From NCBI GenBank assembly GCA_949825065.1, contig OX463842.1, forward strand, positions 4,925,723 to 4,989,722: a stretch of DNA of 64,000 nt, written 5' to 3'. The DNA is from Odontocerum albicorne (lineage: Eukaryota > Arthropoda > Insecta > Trichoptera > Odontoceridae). The stretch's first letter is position 1, and each line of letters begins with the position of its first letter. Position numbers and translations under genes: made by a program. Below are positions 1 through 10,294 of this stretch, one piece after another. The notes below the pieces were generated by a model. It ran no database searches and had not been told where the DNA came from. It was given only the letters and a program-made list of their open reading frames with translations.

Positions 1-341
1 TGCATTATAATATGGCCTAATCAGGTAACGAGCATTGTGTATTGATTTCAGTTCTATTATATTATTATATACATTTTATCCTGATACATGTTTGAGTTAA
101 AAGCCCCATATTAACTATATAAATCAAATATAACAATTTATCCAAACTAAAAAAGTCACATTAGGAAAGTCTAGCACTTTCCTCTGTTGCTACTCCTACA
201 GGGAAACAGTGCGACGGTAATGTGATGTACGTACGATGTGATGTAAATAGTTTGATATTTATGAATATTGTATACTTTAAAATAATAATCATATAACATA
301 CACCTGTAATAATTTAATCAACCAAGAATTCATTTCTATAA
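1..341. other. AT-rich stretch without a recognisable gene
   Basis: No open frame with coding character and no repeat I can name up to the TA target site of the first mariner. Confidence 0.5.
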
Positions 342-343
342 TA

Positions 344-1275
344 CGAGGCGTATCCAGAAAGTAAGTGTACTGAGGCTCTCACGACCGGATGGATTTTATT
401 TTCGACATGTTGGCTACACTTCCGTGTAGCCTGACCCTTCCCCTCCGCAACGAGACCGGTCGGAGGTAAGTACGTTGAGAAATGTCGACGCGACAACACG
501 TTTCCTGAAAAATGTCGACCCCATCTCCCGCCAAGTTGAATCGAGTGGAGGCCGGGCAAGAGTTTTTGAGGCGCTGCAAACTCCATGGAGATGAATTTCT
601 CCGCTCCATCATTACTGGAGATGAAACTTGGGTTGCACACTACACGCCTGAAACCAAAAGGCAGTCTCAACAGTGGCGTCACACCTCTTCACCCTCCACC
701 AAAAAGTTTAAAACTACAATTTCAGCCAAGAAAATCATGGCATCCGTGTTTTGGGACTGTCAAGGCATAATTTTAATTGAATATATGCCTCAAGGGGAGA
801 CCATCAACTCTGCAAGATATTGTGAGACCCTAAAAAAATTGCGGAGGGCGATTCAGAACATGAGGAGAGGCATGCTGACAAAGGGAGTCTGCCTGTTGCA
901 CGACAATGCCAGACGGAACTGCTCGCCTCGTTTACATGGGATGTCCTGAACCATCCCGCGCATTCCCCTGACCTAGCACCTTCAGATTACTATCTCTTTA
1001 CCTCCCTGAAGCTGCACATGGGTGGAAAAAGGTTTTCAATCGACGAGGAGGTAAAGGAAGAGGTGGAGAAGTGGACGGAGGGGTTGGCGGGAAACTACTT
1101 CGAGGAAGGCATCAAAAAGTTGATACCCCGCTTCACCACCTGCATTGAGAGGAATGGCGACTATGTCGAAAAATAGCTTACATATGTACTACGGTAACGA
1201 CGTAATTTTTTTGTTTAAATAAAAAAAATTGTAACCTACAAAAATTCAGTACACTTACTTTCTGGATATGTCTCG
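344..1275 (+). mobile_element. mariner element, internally deleted
   Basis: 932 bp between TA target duplications (342-343 and 1276-1277). The inverted ends match over about 26 bp with two mismatches (left begins CGAGGCGTATCCAGAAAGTA). It contains the transposase remnant described separately. The length is some 350 bp short of a full mariner. Confidence 0.88.
512..1176 (+). pseudogene. mariner transposase remnant
   Basis: The frame from 512 covers the catalytic region: ITGDETWVAHYTPETK (first Asp), then VCLLHDNAR (second Asp), and after a frame break and small deletion near 920-940, HSPDLAPSDYYLF (third Asp), ending NGDYVEK-stop at 1176. The N-terminal helix-turn-helix domains are missing: an ATGTCGAC octamer occurs at both 482 and 512, suggesting a deletion between short direct repeats. 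Not able to encode a transposase. Confidence 0.85.
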
Positions 1276-1716
1276 TAAATACATATTTTTATTGTGAATT
1301 TCTATTATTTTATAAAAAATGTGTCAAAAAAATACATAAATATGAAATTTCTTTTAACTTATGTGGTTTTTCTTTGAAAACATTTTTTTGATGCCTCGAA
1401 CTTCTTGTTTAAGTGGTTAAATGTTTAACCTTCATTTAAAGGTTTCAGTTTAGATTCCCGATGGTGACTAAAAGAATCCGCGGTTTGTTCTATTTCATAC
1501 AGATTTTATAATACCTTTTTTTAAATTAGAAGAATATTTTACAAGGAAATATGTCGATACAATTGCTATGTGTAAAATAAAACACCACAATTGGTTTAAA
1601 CTAAATATTAAAAAAATATTATACAGTTGTTTCGTTTTTTTCTACAATACATTACATTTTATGTGAATTATTCAAACAAAATAAAATATATTTCACATTA
1701 AAACAAAATATTTTTT
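1276..1716. other. AT-rich spacer
   Basis: No gene or named repeat seen between the mariner and the inverted repeat at 1717. Confidence 0.45.
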
Positions 1717-1787
1717 GTACTGAAATTCTGCACTCTAGTGGGTTATAAAATATTTTTGAGACCCACTAGAGTGCAGAATTTCAGTAC
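1717..1787. repeat. 27-bp perfect inverted repeat at a LINE 5' junction
   Basis: Arms 1717-1743 and 1761-1787 are exact reverse complements (core CTGCACTCTAGTGGGT) with a 17-bp loop. The right arm runs into LINE-coding sequence, so the left arm is an inverted copy of the LINE's 5' end. Confidence 0.8.
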
Positions 1788-2377
1788 GTGACGAGCCAAT
1801 TGAACAAGCAACCCAGTTCAGATATCTTGGCAGTGAACTGCTCAGCTCTCAAGACCTCCCCAGAGAAGTAAGGTCTCAGGTAGATAAAGCTGCAGTTGTG
1901 GCGGGCTGCCTGAGAGATGTCATATGGAGGAATAAAGATATGAGAACGGATAGCAAGGTAAGCATTTATAAGACCTGTGTGCGACCTATCCTCACATATG
2001 GCATCGAAGCGAGGGCGGACACTGTCAGGACAAAAAGTATGCTAAGGACAACGGAAATGAGAACTCTACATGCTATTGCTGAGAAGACTTTGCGTGATCA
2101 TGTAAGGAACACCACAATCCGAGAGGTCTGTGAGGTCCAAGATGCGGTCAGATGGGGACGACAGCGTTGACGATACTGGTACAAACATGTACAGAGAATG
2201 AATTCCATAAGAATTCCATACATAGCTCTGCATGGGGTACCGGATGGACAGCATCCACCAGGGAGACCCCCGAAACGATGGAGAGATAGCTGGAGTTCAG
2301 CATCACAGGAGGACAATCCTGCAGTAACAGACTCTTGAGTCTATAGAAAGTTTAAGAAGAAGAAGAAGAATCTTTGA
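1761..2377 (+). mobile_element. RTE-like LINE, 5'-truncated 3' end
   Basis: Encodes the C-terminal part of a reverse transcriptase polyprotein: FRYLGSELLSS, then a thumb-like IYKTCVRPILTYGIEA, TTEMRTLHAIAEKTLRDHVR and a tail GRPPKRWRDSW. One in-frame stop (TGA at 2168). It ends in a GAA-repeat tail. A second copy of the same family is at 25258-25700. Confidence 0.8.
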
Positions 2378-2424
2378 TGATATATTTTTACATAAGAATA
2401 GATTCATTCATTTGAAATCAGTTA

Positions 2425-3263
2425 CAGTAAAAGTCCATTAACTAGAACGATAAAATTAGTTATTCGTATTTTTCACAATTTTCTAGGTCCCGAAATCGAT
2501 TTATCGTAAGAAATTCTACTGTTAAATTAAAAAAGATTGCGTATTTAATAATTAGCAAATGTTTTGTCACCAAAAGTATTTATAAATTGTAATAATTCGA
2601 AATAATCCACGCAAATCACAGATCTACCTAATGTCGCCAGCCATAGTGGTGGGACAACCGGTGTATTATGTATTATGTATTATGCGCTGGCGAGCAGTTC
2701 AATTCTCAGGGCTCCGCCTATATCCATGATTCAATATTGAACTCAAAACTTCTATCGTAACTTTGGGTATTTTGAGTATTAATTTCATATAAATAATTAC
2801 ATATTTTTAAGCTTTTAATAATTTCATAGCTGTGAAAATTAATTTGTCAAAATCTTTGAATCGTAGTTTATAATATCGTAGTCAAGTGAGTAACCAAATA
2901 GAAACCAGTGATATCACCATATATATATATTACACGTGGAAACATAAACAACTTAATTTGTGTATATAAGTGACCATGTAAAAATAAAAAAAGTGATGAT
3001 TATAATGTTTTTTTAATCGTACACGTTGGCTGCCAAAAAAATATGGATTTTTTACCATTAAATATGTTATTATTTCTAAATATTGCGGAAATATGTTGAG
3101 AAAACTTTACCTGACTTACATTATTTTTACAGTAAAAAAAAATGGCTGAAATTTTTCCAGCCATTGGGAAGAGCCCATTTCATAATTTCTTTTAATGATT
3201 GTGTAGGTCGTAATTGAATTTTTTATTTGGTCCCCTGAATTTCGAATTAAAGGACTTTTACTG
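2425..3263. mobile_element. pogo/Tigger-like MITE, long copy
   Basis: Ends CAGTAAAAGTCC / GGACTTTTACTG flanked by TA. The ends and much of the interior match the copy at 28691-31743, but this copy is about 540 bp longer in the middle. No coding capacity seen. Confidence 0.65.
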
Positions 3264-3324
3264 TATTGCATAGTTATTACATACATATTACATGTTCCAA
3301 ATGATTTTTTGGTTCAATAAAGAT

Positions 3325-4125
3325 AAATTAAATAATATTTTTCTTTCTATTCACAACTGTTTTATTGAGTTCATTACCGGTTTCAAAGACCTCTGTTTTT
3401 CGTCAAGTCTTGTCCTTCATCACGTAATGAAGAAGACAACGGTCTTTGAAACCGATTAACCTTTCCTTCCCTGTGTTGGGTATCTTCTACACGTTGCTTC
3501 TAATAACCATCAATATCTCTATAAATATAAAAAATACAAGGTTAAGATTTTAGGTATTCCTCCATAATATATTTACGCATTGATTTAAAAAATAATATGA
3601 ATAATAATCAGAATTTATCGACTACATCGAGGTGTTTTGTAAAGATCGAAAACAAATTCGCATTTAAACGCTGCGAGTGCCTCGTCTTGACGATAGGTGA
3701 ATAGTATGCGGGAAGCGCGACACTATATTCGCATCTCACTCTTGCATACTAGACTGAATTGCGAGGAGCTGAATTGTCTCAACGTCGCAAGCAAAGGCGT
3801 AAGCGCCGGGGTATGCGACTGACGTTCCGCGCCACTAGTAGCTTCTAGGCTTGCAAATAGGTTAGACGTACGCCCGTTCCGTGAGCGTTTTTTAATGTTT
3901 TCAGATGGTTTTTTAATGTTTTTAGCAAATAAATCTCAATTATTATAATTTTTAACTTCAATTATAATTAATTAAGGGGATTATCTATGAATGTTCTTAC
4001 TTTTCCGATTTAAAATCGCAAATTTTTGATTGCGTACTCACTAACCAACACCGGAGCACGCATATTATTTTTATCACCGTAAGGGAAGGGTTAATAAAAC
4101 AGTGAATACAAAAAAATATATCGCA
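3325..4125. mobile_element. Inverted-repeat element with ACCGGTTTC arms, split by a MITE
   Basis: The left arm (about 3340-3390: CAACTGTTTTATTGAG, then ACCGGTTTCAAAGACC) reappears inverted as GGTCTTTGAAACCGA (3441-3455), continues after the MITE as TAATAAAACAGTGAATAC (4093-4110). Same architecture as the pairs near 8.8, 9.5 and 26.7 kb. The TTAA-targeted MITE at 3456-4094 landed inside the right arm. Confidence 0.6.
3456..4094 (+). mobile_element. piggyBac-like MITE, family P1, copy 1
   Basis: 639 bp with TTAA at both ends; termini CCTTTCCTTCCC and GGGAAGGG. Three relatives lie at 18226-18862 (inverted), 35383-36017 and 61549-62181. Non-coding. TTAA duplications and CC(Y)T termini are typical of piggyBac. 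Confidence 0.8.
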
Positions 4126-4399
4126 TTACAAAGTGAACAAAATATCATTTTTAAGATTTAAGTTTCAAATGGACTATTTTTAAAGCAATTTAATTGAGTT
4201 GAATATATATTTCATTTATTTAGATTAATTTGAACGCTAACAATACAACTGACCGAAAGTGATTAATATGCAAACAAGCATTGAAATTGTGATGAAAAAA
4301 ACTAAAGATTATGCAATTTTATGAACAAATCAATCTCAATAAATTCAGATGCTTTGAAAAGACAGAAATTAAGTTAACACTAACCAAAGACTTTTAGAA

Positions 4400-4662
4400 T
4401 TATGCACTTAGCGCATTCTTTGATTACATTTCGAGCAAGGAGGGCATTGAGAAACTCAAGGTCGCTGGCTATGTGGGAGGTCACAGGAACAAAGGTAGAA
4501 CAACTATGCACTGCAGCGACTAGGAGAAGAGTGTTACTAGCCTGCCTTTGCTACAAGGTATTTGGACAGTGGAATGCCGAGAGGACTGGTGAAGAATGTA
4601 CGCAACCTGCAGTCTTAGTGTGGGTCATGTTCCTCAGCATTGAGGTCACGACATAATGGTAG
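4400..4662 (+). mobile_element. Possible LINE 3' relic
   Basis: A short segment with broken frames resembling the last residues of RTE-type LINEs (LCYKVFGQWNAERTGEE, then CGSCS-like end). Too decayed to place firmly. Confidence 0.3.
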
Positions 4663-4705
4663 TAACTAAAAATATTATGATATGAAAAGTGCTAAAACAA
4701 TAATA

Positions 4706-5992
4706 TTAGGTCCTTACATATGAAATTGGCGTTTTGCCGTACTGGCAACTTTGATCTCAAATATCTTCTCTTTGGTTAGGAATTCCAAATTCAAATTTAT
4801 ACAGCTATTTACTCAAGTATTTGTGTTTCGAAAATTATAATTCATTTGTTTTTTCCTCAATTGTTTTTTTTCTTTGCGTCACTCAGTTTACAAAATGGAA
4901 AACTTGAAATATCGCGTTATTTACGAGTACGAGTTCCACCGTGGCACCAGTGCTGCAGAAACGGCTCGAAGGATTAATGATGTGTATGGCGACGGTGCCG
5001 CAAAAGAAAACACAGTGCGTTTTTGGTTCCAACGTTTTCGTTCTGGAAATTTCGACCTGCAGAATAAGCCCCGTGGACGGCCGGAGACCAAAGTTGATAA
5101 TGAAGAATTGAAGGCTATTGTGGAAGCGGATCCATCGCAAACCACGTCCGAGTTAGCTGCAGGCTGCGGTGTTAGTGATAAAACTGTTTTAATCCACTTG
5201 AAGCAAATTGGGAAGGTGAAAAAGCTTGAAAGGTGGGTACCTCACGAATTGAGTGAAGCAAATCAACAAACGCGCGTTGACTGCTGCGTTGCATTACTCA
5301 ACCGGCACAATAATGAAGGGATTTTGAATCGAATCATTACCTGTGATGAAAAGTGGATCCTGTATGATAATCGGAAGCGCTCATCGCAATGGCTGAACCC
5401 TGCCGAACCAGCCAAACCATGCCCCAAGCGAAAATTGACTCCTAAAAAGTTACTTGTGAGCGTTTGGTGGACTAGTGCTGGTGTCGTTCACTACAGCTTT
5501 CTTAAATCTGGCCAGACGATTACGGCAGATGTCTTTTGTCAGCAACTGCAAACCATGATGGAAAAGCTAGCTGCTAAACAACCGAGGCTGGTTAATCGCT
5601 CTAGGCCACTGCTGCTTCATGATAACGCTAGACCACACACTGCACAACAGACGGCTACCAAATTAGAAGAGCTTCAATTGGAATGTCTAAGACATCCACC
5701 GTACTCTCCGGACCTTGCCCCAACAGATTACTATTTTTTTCGAAATTTGGATAACTTCTTGCAAGGGAAAAAATTCAACTCCGATGGGGCAGTCCAAACC
5801 GACTTCAAAGATTTTATTGATTCCCGTCCGAATGGTTTTTTTAGTAAAGGGATCGATGAACTACCTATGAGATGGCAAAAGTGCATAGATAGCAATGGTA
5901 CATACTTTGATTAAATAAATATATTATATTAAAAAAAAATCAACTTTATGTTCCTCCCAAACAAAACGCCAATTTCATATGTAAGGACCTAA
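4706..5992 (+). mobile_element. Structurally complete mariner element
   Basis: 1287 bp between TA duplications (4704-4705, 5993-5994) with perfect 31-bp terminal inverted repeats beginning TTAGGTCCTTACATATGAAA. It contains one uninterrupted transposase frame. Perfect ends and an open frame point to recent transposition. Confidence 0.93.
4895..5914 (+). CDS. mariner transposase (DD34D), open reading frame
   Basis: 339 aa from the ATG at 4895, the usual length of mariner transposases. Order: N-terminal double helix-turn-helix (residues ~5-110, with RFWFQRFRSGNFDLQNKPRG), linker WVPHELSE, first catalytic Asp in TCDEKW, second in LLHDNARPHTA, third in PYSPDLAPTDYYFF. 34 residues separate the second and third Asp. 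It cuts and pastes its own element at TA sites. The usual Gly before the first catalytic DE is Cys here (TCDEKW instead of TGDEKW), which may reduce activity. Confidence 0.92.
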   Translation: MENLKYRVIYEYEFHRGTSAAETARRINDVYGDGAAKENTVRFWFQRFRSGNFDLQNKPRGRPETKVDNEELKAIVEADPSQTTSELAAGCGVSDKTVLIHLKQIGKVKKLERWVPHELSEANQQTRVDCCVALLNRHNNEGILNRIITCDEKWILYDNRKRSSQWLNPAEPAKPCPKRKLTPKKLLVSVWWTSAGVVHYSFLKSGQTITADVFCQQLQTMMEKLAAKQPRLVNRSRPLLLHDNARPHTAQQTATKLEELQLECLRHPPYSPDLAPTDYYFFRNLDNFLQGKKFNSDGAVQTDFKDFIDSRPNGFFSKGIDELPMRWQKCIDSNGTYFD

Positions 5993-6059
5993 TATTATAT
6001 AATACATTCTAACTTTAAAATTAGATCTGGATACACGTTGATAATATGAGAAGATGCAT

Positions 6060-6140
6060 GGTCACATGGTAGTATGCGGAATTTCTTCGCAGAAGGTTGC
6101 CAGTTCAAATCCTGCTTTGTGCTTCTACCGGCAAATAACC
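6060..6140 (+). repeat. tRNA-like SINE head
   Basis: A-box-like TGGTAGTATGCGG at 6067 and B-box-like AGTTCAAATCC near 6102-6112, at tRNA-like spacing. No folded full tRNA, so a SINE promoter remnant rather than a tRNA gene. Confidence 0.4.
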
Positions 6141-6195
6141 AGAACATTTTTTCACTTAGTATTTAGGGGTATAAGGATATTGTATTGCATTATGC

Positions 6196-6613
6196 CATGT
6201 TTACACGAGCTTTGTAGTTATCATTTGTTCTAAGCTGCTTAGTGACAAGTGAGAAGAAATCGTTTACACGTTGGTTTTCGGAAAAGGTATTAGTAGCACA
6301 ACATCCGTCCGGAATGGACAACCGCCGCCTTGTTTTGAAAGATGTGTTCAAATACCAAAAAAAAGAACGAACATGTGCACTCACTTGCTGTTTAAATTTG
6401 TCACTAAACACTTGCCGCGGCTGTTTAGACGACTCTGCAAGCGACAAGTGCTTAGTTGAATTGTGGTGGGGGTAGCTGCTTGTCGCTTAGTAAATAAGTC
6501 GGCTTCCTATTCACTTGCACTTGCCAGATTTACTAATGCTTAGTACTAATACGCTTGTTTACAAGTGCGAGAGAGAAGCACTAATGACAAGTACTAAGCT
6601 CGTGTAAACATTG
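6196..6613. mobile_element. hAT-like MITE
   Basis: About 418 bp with imperfect ~35-bp terminal inverted repeats starting CA(A)TGTTTACACGAGC. Flanks share CATTA (CATTATGC / CATTACAT), a decayed 8-bp target duplication. No transposase. Confidence 0.5.
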
Positions 6614-7309
6614 CATTACATTTTTATACAGTACAACATAGTGCGTTTATTGTCATGTGGAAATCAAACAATTAAAAAGATGTTAAAGAAGCCGTAAGTG
6701 TAAACTAAACTGGAATCCTTTTTAAAATGATGTGGGTACCAACAGGATCAAATTCCCATCCCCCATGTTTGAAGAAAAACATCATGGTTGTCTTATATAT
6801 TCTTTGAAAAAAAAAAACATTGTATTTACTTTTAAAAAAAGATTATAAATACAAAATAAAAATAACAATGGTTTTTTTAATTGAAAATGTTACAAAATTT
6901 ATTTAAAATGTTACTACATTATAATAGGTTCATAATAAAATTTACTCACAATTTAATAAAAAAATGATTAGATGACAAAACACACAATGTTCAATAGATA
7001 GATACAAATCAAATGTTCAATTAAATGGTCATAAAAAATAGATATTTCAAAATTAGTATGTTTTTTTCAGATATATTGTAGAATTTAAAAAAATATTGAA
7101 ATTGCTATATTCTTTATGTTTCATCACAAGATTATAGAAGAAACTACATGTCATTTTAAGATTTTTTCCTTACTGCAGAATTTGTTTTCTTTGCTAAAAA
7201 ATGACATGTGAATTATGCATTTTTCACTTTAATATATTATTTGTGATAGTTTCAGGCATAAGACATTTTAATTATTTTAAAAAGATGTTATGGATAATGA
7301 ATAAAATTT
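6614..7309. other. AT-rich spacer
   Basis: No gene. The only structure is a 12-14 bp inverted repeat, ACATGTCATTTT (7147) with AAAATGACATGT (7197). Confidence 0.45.
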
Positions 7310-7915
7310 TTAAGTATCTTGGTCACTCATCCATAGCGATGGAGGATGTGCAGCAGATGTACAACATAGAATAAGTGTGGGATGGATGAAGTTTAGATCA
7401 ATGACGGGAGTTCTATGTGATCCGAAAATGCCATTTAAGTTAAAAGAAAATATATACCAAACGATTGTCAGACCCGCACTCCTCTATGACTCTGAATGCT
7501 GGACGATGTATAACTCTTACTCCAGGCAACTAGAAACTGCTGAAATGCGCATGCTAAGATGGTCAGCTGGTGTGTCCCTAAGAGACAAAATAAAAAGCTC
7601 ACGCATTCGTGGAAGCCTAAGTGTTACAGATATCAACAGTAAGATGGAGGAGAGGCGATTGAGATGGTGTGGGCACGTTGGACGCAGAGCACCCGATCAC
7701 ATTGTGAACCAGGCAATCTCCATGGATCTTCCTCGAATAACAACCAGAGGAAGACCAAAGAATTCATGGGTGGTGCAAAAAGATAACCTGATGTAGAGGC
7801 ACGGCTTGGGGGAAGTAGTCCGGGACAGAAGAGCATACAACCTGAGGACGAGGAAAGCTGACTACAACAGTCTTCGCAGACAGTGAGTTAGGATGGAGCC
7901 AGGGAGAAGAAGAAG
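7310..7915 (+). mobile_element. RTE-like LINE 3' end
   Basis: Frame 7377-7796 encodes IYQTIVRPALLYDSECWTM, ETAEMRMLRWSAGVSLRDKI and RRLRWCGHVGRRAPDH: the characteristic C terminus of RTE-type LINEs. Upstream TTTAAGTATCTTGG encodes the usual FKYLG but in another frame. It ends in GGGAGAAGAAGAAGA. 5'-truncated relic. Confidence 0.8.
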
Positions 7916-7920
7916 ACGGA

Positions 7921-8608
7921 TATGAACAAAATATCTACTATATCGTAATTTGATAGAATTTTTTTATAAAAAATTGATTCAGATCAAAATACTACCCTTT
8001 AAATAAGCTTTAATGTACTGATCTATTGAAAAACACCTCAGAATAGTTCCTCTGTATGTGTTTTAACCTTTTTTATTCCAAAAACCGCTCCGAGCAGCCG
8101 TAAGACTGACAAGGATAAAAATGTTTTTTTTCTTGGCATCTAGTAACAATGCCAAACTGGGATTTGCACAAATGTTAACGAAAAGAGTTAATTTAAAACT
8201 TAGAATAATAATATAATTCAAACTGTTTTAGGAAACGTAATTAAAAAAATAATGACGATGACTCACAACTCAATAATGACGATGACTTACAACTCAACTA
8301 ATTGTATTTGCAAACCTTTTTTTTTTGGACAGACTGCGAAAGGTTTATTCTTTTAATAAAAATATGACAATGTTCGTTAATTTTCCATTATTTTTCATTA
8401 AAAACATGTTTTAGAGAAAAAAACGCACTATTTTAATATTCTTTTATCAATATTGCTAAAGAAATATTTTTGAAATCACTAGATGAAGTACTAAAAACAT
8501 AAATTTCTCATTTGTTGGCATAGCTCACTAAATAATGTCTGATTTTAAAACGGTACAAGTCTACTATCATAAAGGCTGATAAAAAAAAATCTAAAAACTG
8601 TATTTATT
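7921..8608. other. AT-rich spacer
   Basis: No gene seen; a 24-bp motif (ATGACGATGACTCACAACTC) is repeated twice at 8252-8300. Confidence 0.4.
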
Positions 8609-8744
8609 TTTAACCACTTCATGCTCGCACTTGTACCGGTACGGGTGAAATAAACACATCGTTACGCTCGCGCTCGTACCCATACGGGCGGTCACTTTGC
8701 TTTATGCTCACTTTTGCAAATGTACGATTTCAATACATAGAAAT

Positions 8745-8929
8745 GCATTGTAATTTATTTTTATCAAACACTGTTTCTTCCACTTTTTTGTAACGGTATA
8801 ACCCTACCGGTTTCAAGGCTTTCACCTCATCTTCAGGGGAGCACAAACAAGTTTTGTTTGAAACAGGTAGGGTTATACCGTCACAAAAAAGTGGAATAAA
8901 CAGTGTTTGATAAAAATAAATTACAATGT
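8745..8929. repeat. Inverted-repeat element, compact copy
   Basis: About 70-bp arms (8745-8814 and 8860-8929; start ATTGTAATTTATTTTTATCA) flank a 45-bp centre. The left half carries a hammerhead-like core on the minus strand (8805-8836); the right arm lacks it. Confidence 0.7.
8805..8836 (-). ncRNA. Hammerhead-ribozyme-like motif
   Basis: Minus strand reads CTGAAGA, T, a 4-bp stem GAGG/CCTT with loop TGAAAG, then GAAA and the palindrome ACCGGT followed by A. That is the order of the hammerhead core (CUGANGA, stem II, GAAA, stem III, UH). The extra U and the very short stem III depart from the textbook fold. Confidence 0.4.
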
Positions 8930-9331
8930 CTTTAAACTTCCACAACGTTAATGCCTTAACTATAAACAACATAGAAATGCGTTGGGGCACGTGGTCTGTA
9001 TGAGTCTTGTATGCCGGCGATCAGACGACATAAATCGTCAGTTTTGTGTCAATCATCGAGGCTTGCGCATCTATCTCATTGTTCGCGAATTTTTAAATAA
9101 TTTCGTTATAATTATCGTGTTGTGATTTCTGGATACTGTATTTTTTATGCTATTTTATAATAATACATAATTCAGTAAAAATAATATTTATATATTGTAT
9201 TTTGTTAATTTTAAAATTAGTTTTTTTTAACGATTTTTATGTCAAAATAATATGTTTATATTGTATTTTGTTAATTGTAATTTATTTTTATCAAACAATG
9301 TTTATTCCACTTTTTTGTGACGGTATAACCC

Positions 9332-9363
9332 TACCGGTTTCAAGGCTTTCACCTCATCTTCAG
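9332..9363 (-). ncRNA. Hammerhead-ribozyme-like motif
   Basis: Same core as at 8805, base for base (CTGAAGA..GAAACCGGTA). The preceding CCC can pair with the GGG that follows, forming the first 3 bp of stem I. Confidence 0.4.
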
Positions 9364-9599
9364 GGGAGCGCAAACAAGACTAAATGCTGTTCGAACTTGT
9401 ACCGATATACACACTTCAAAGATTGGGGGCTGAAGGACGAGGGAGGCATGGGACAATTTCAGTTAAGAGCGGAGAGATTTTTGGGAAATAACTGTTCAAA
9501 AGATGTTCGGATCGGTGTACTGACTTAGAAATTTCTAGGGCCTCTAAAGTGTGTAAATACTGTTCGAACTGGTACCGATATAGTCTTGTTTGCGCTCCC

Positions 9600-9631
9600 C
9601 TGAAGATGAGGTGAAAGCCTTGAAACCGGTA
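9600..9631 (+). ncRNA. Hammerhead-ribozyme-like motif
   Basis: Plus-strand mirror of the 9332 motif in the opposite arm, so either transcript direction through the element would contain one ribozyme-like core and one complement. Confidence 0.4.
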
Positions 9632-10294
9632 GGGTTATACCGTCACAAAAAAGTGGAATAAACTATAACAATAAAAAGTGTTTGATAAAAATAAATTACA
9701 ATTTCTTTAAACCTCCACAACGTTAATATAGTATATAACTATAAACAACATATTTTGTTAATTTTAAAATTCTTTTTTTTTTCCATTTTCATGTCAAAAT
9801 AATATGTTTATATTGTATTTTAATAATTTTAAAATTCGTTTTTTAAAATAAATAATAAAAATAGAAAAAAAAGTATGTTTTCTAATTATACACAGATATT
9901 TAAAATGCAATAAAAAAAATCGATTCGTTTTGGACAATTTCTGGAAAAAAGCCCGACCATGAAGTGGTTAAAGAAAAAAATTAATAAAATTCAAATCTGT
10001 AGTTGACAACCTTCAAAAATTTAAAATGCAGATATACATGTTATCTGGATTTGTGATTATCTTTTTTTTTATCAGGCTAGTCCTCTATTTATCTATTGTA
10101 ATTGAAATTGATAATTATTCTTATGAACAAATATAGAAACCCAAATATTTGTAAATTGTGAAGTTTATTCTTAAATAAAGATGAATTTCACAGATGTCAC
10201 ACTAAAAGTTTTCTTCTCTTTATCTAGTATGAATTCGTTTTGGTACTTTGAATTTATTTGCAAATTGTTTTTCAGAAATAGGCATGTGATTATA

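Larger units (their letters stand above)
9271..9720. repeat. Inverted-repeat element with 200-bp central cassette
   Basis: Arms 9275-9384 and 9583-9704 are near-perfect reverse complements. Each includes a hammerhead-like core (9332-9363 minus, 9600-9631 plus). The centre holds two direct copies of CTGTTCGAACT(T/G)GTACCGAT and an ACACACTT/AAGTGTGT inverted pair. Confidence 0.75.
8609..9971. mobile_element. piggyBac-like MITE, family P2, with two nested inverted-repeat elements
   Basis: TTAA ends; termini CCACTTCATGCTCG and CGACCATGAAGTGG. Two subterminal units (8620-8690) each carry GCTCGC followed by a hairpin-like GTACC..GGTAC or CGTACCCATACGGG. The inverted-repeat pairs at 8745-8929 and 9271-9720 lie within it. 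No transposase frame. Confidence 0.6.

Noticed and set aside
3640..3900. GC-richer block as a small gene or CpG promoter
   Set aside because: It recurs in the other P1 MITE copies and has no open frame.
4895..5914. Host SETMAR-like gene
   Set aside because: The frame lies exactly between mariner TIRs with TA duplications and has no fused SET domain.
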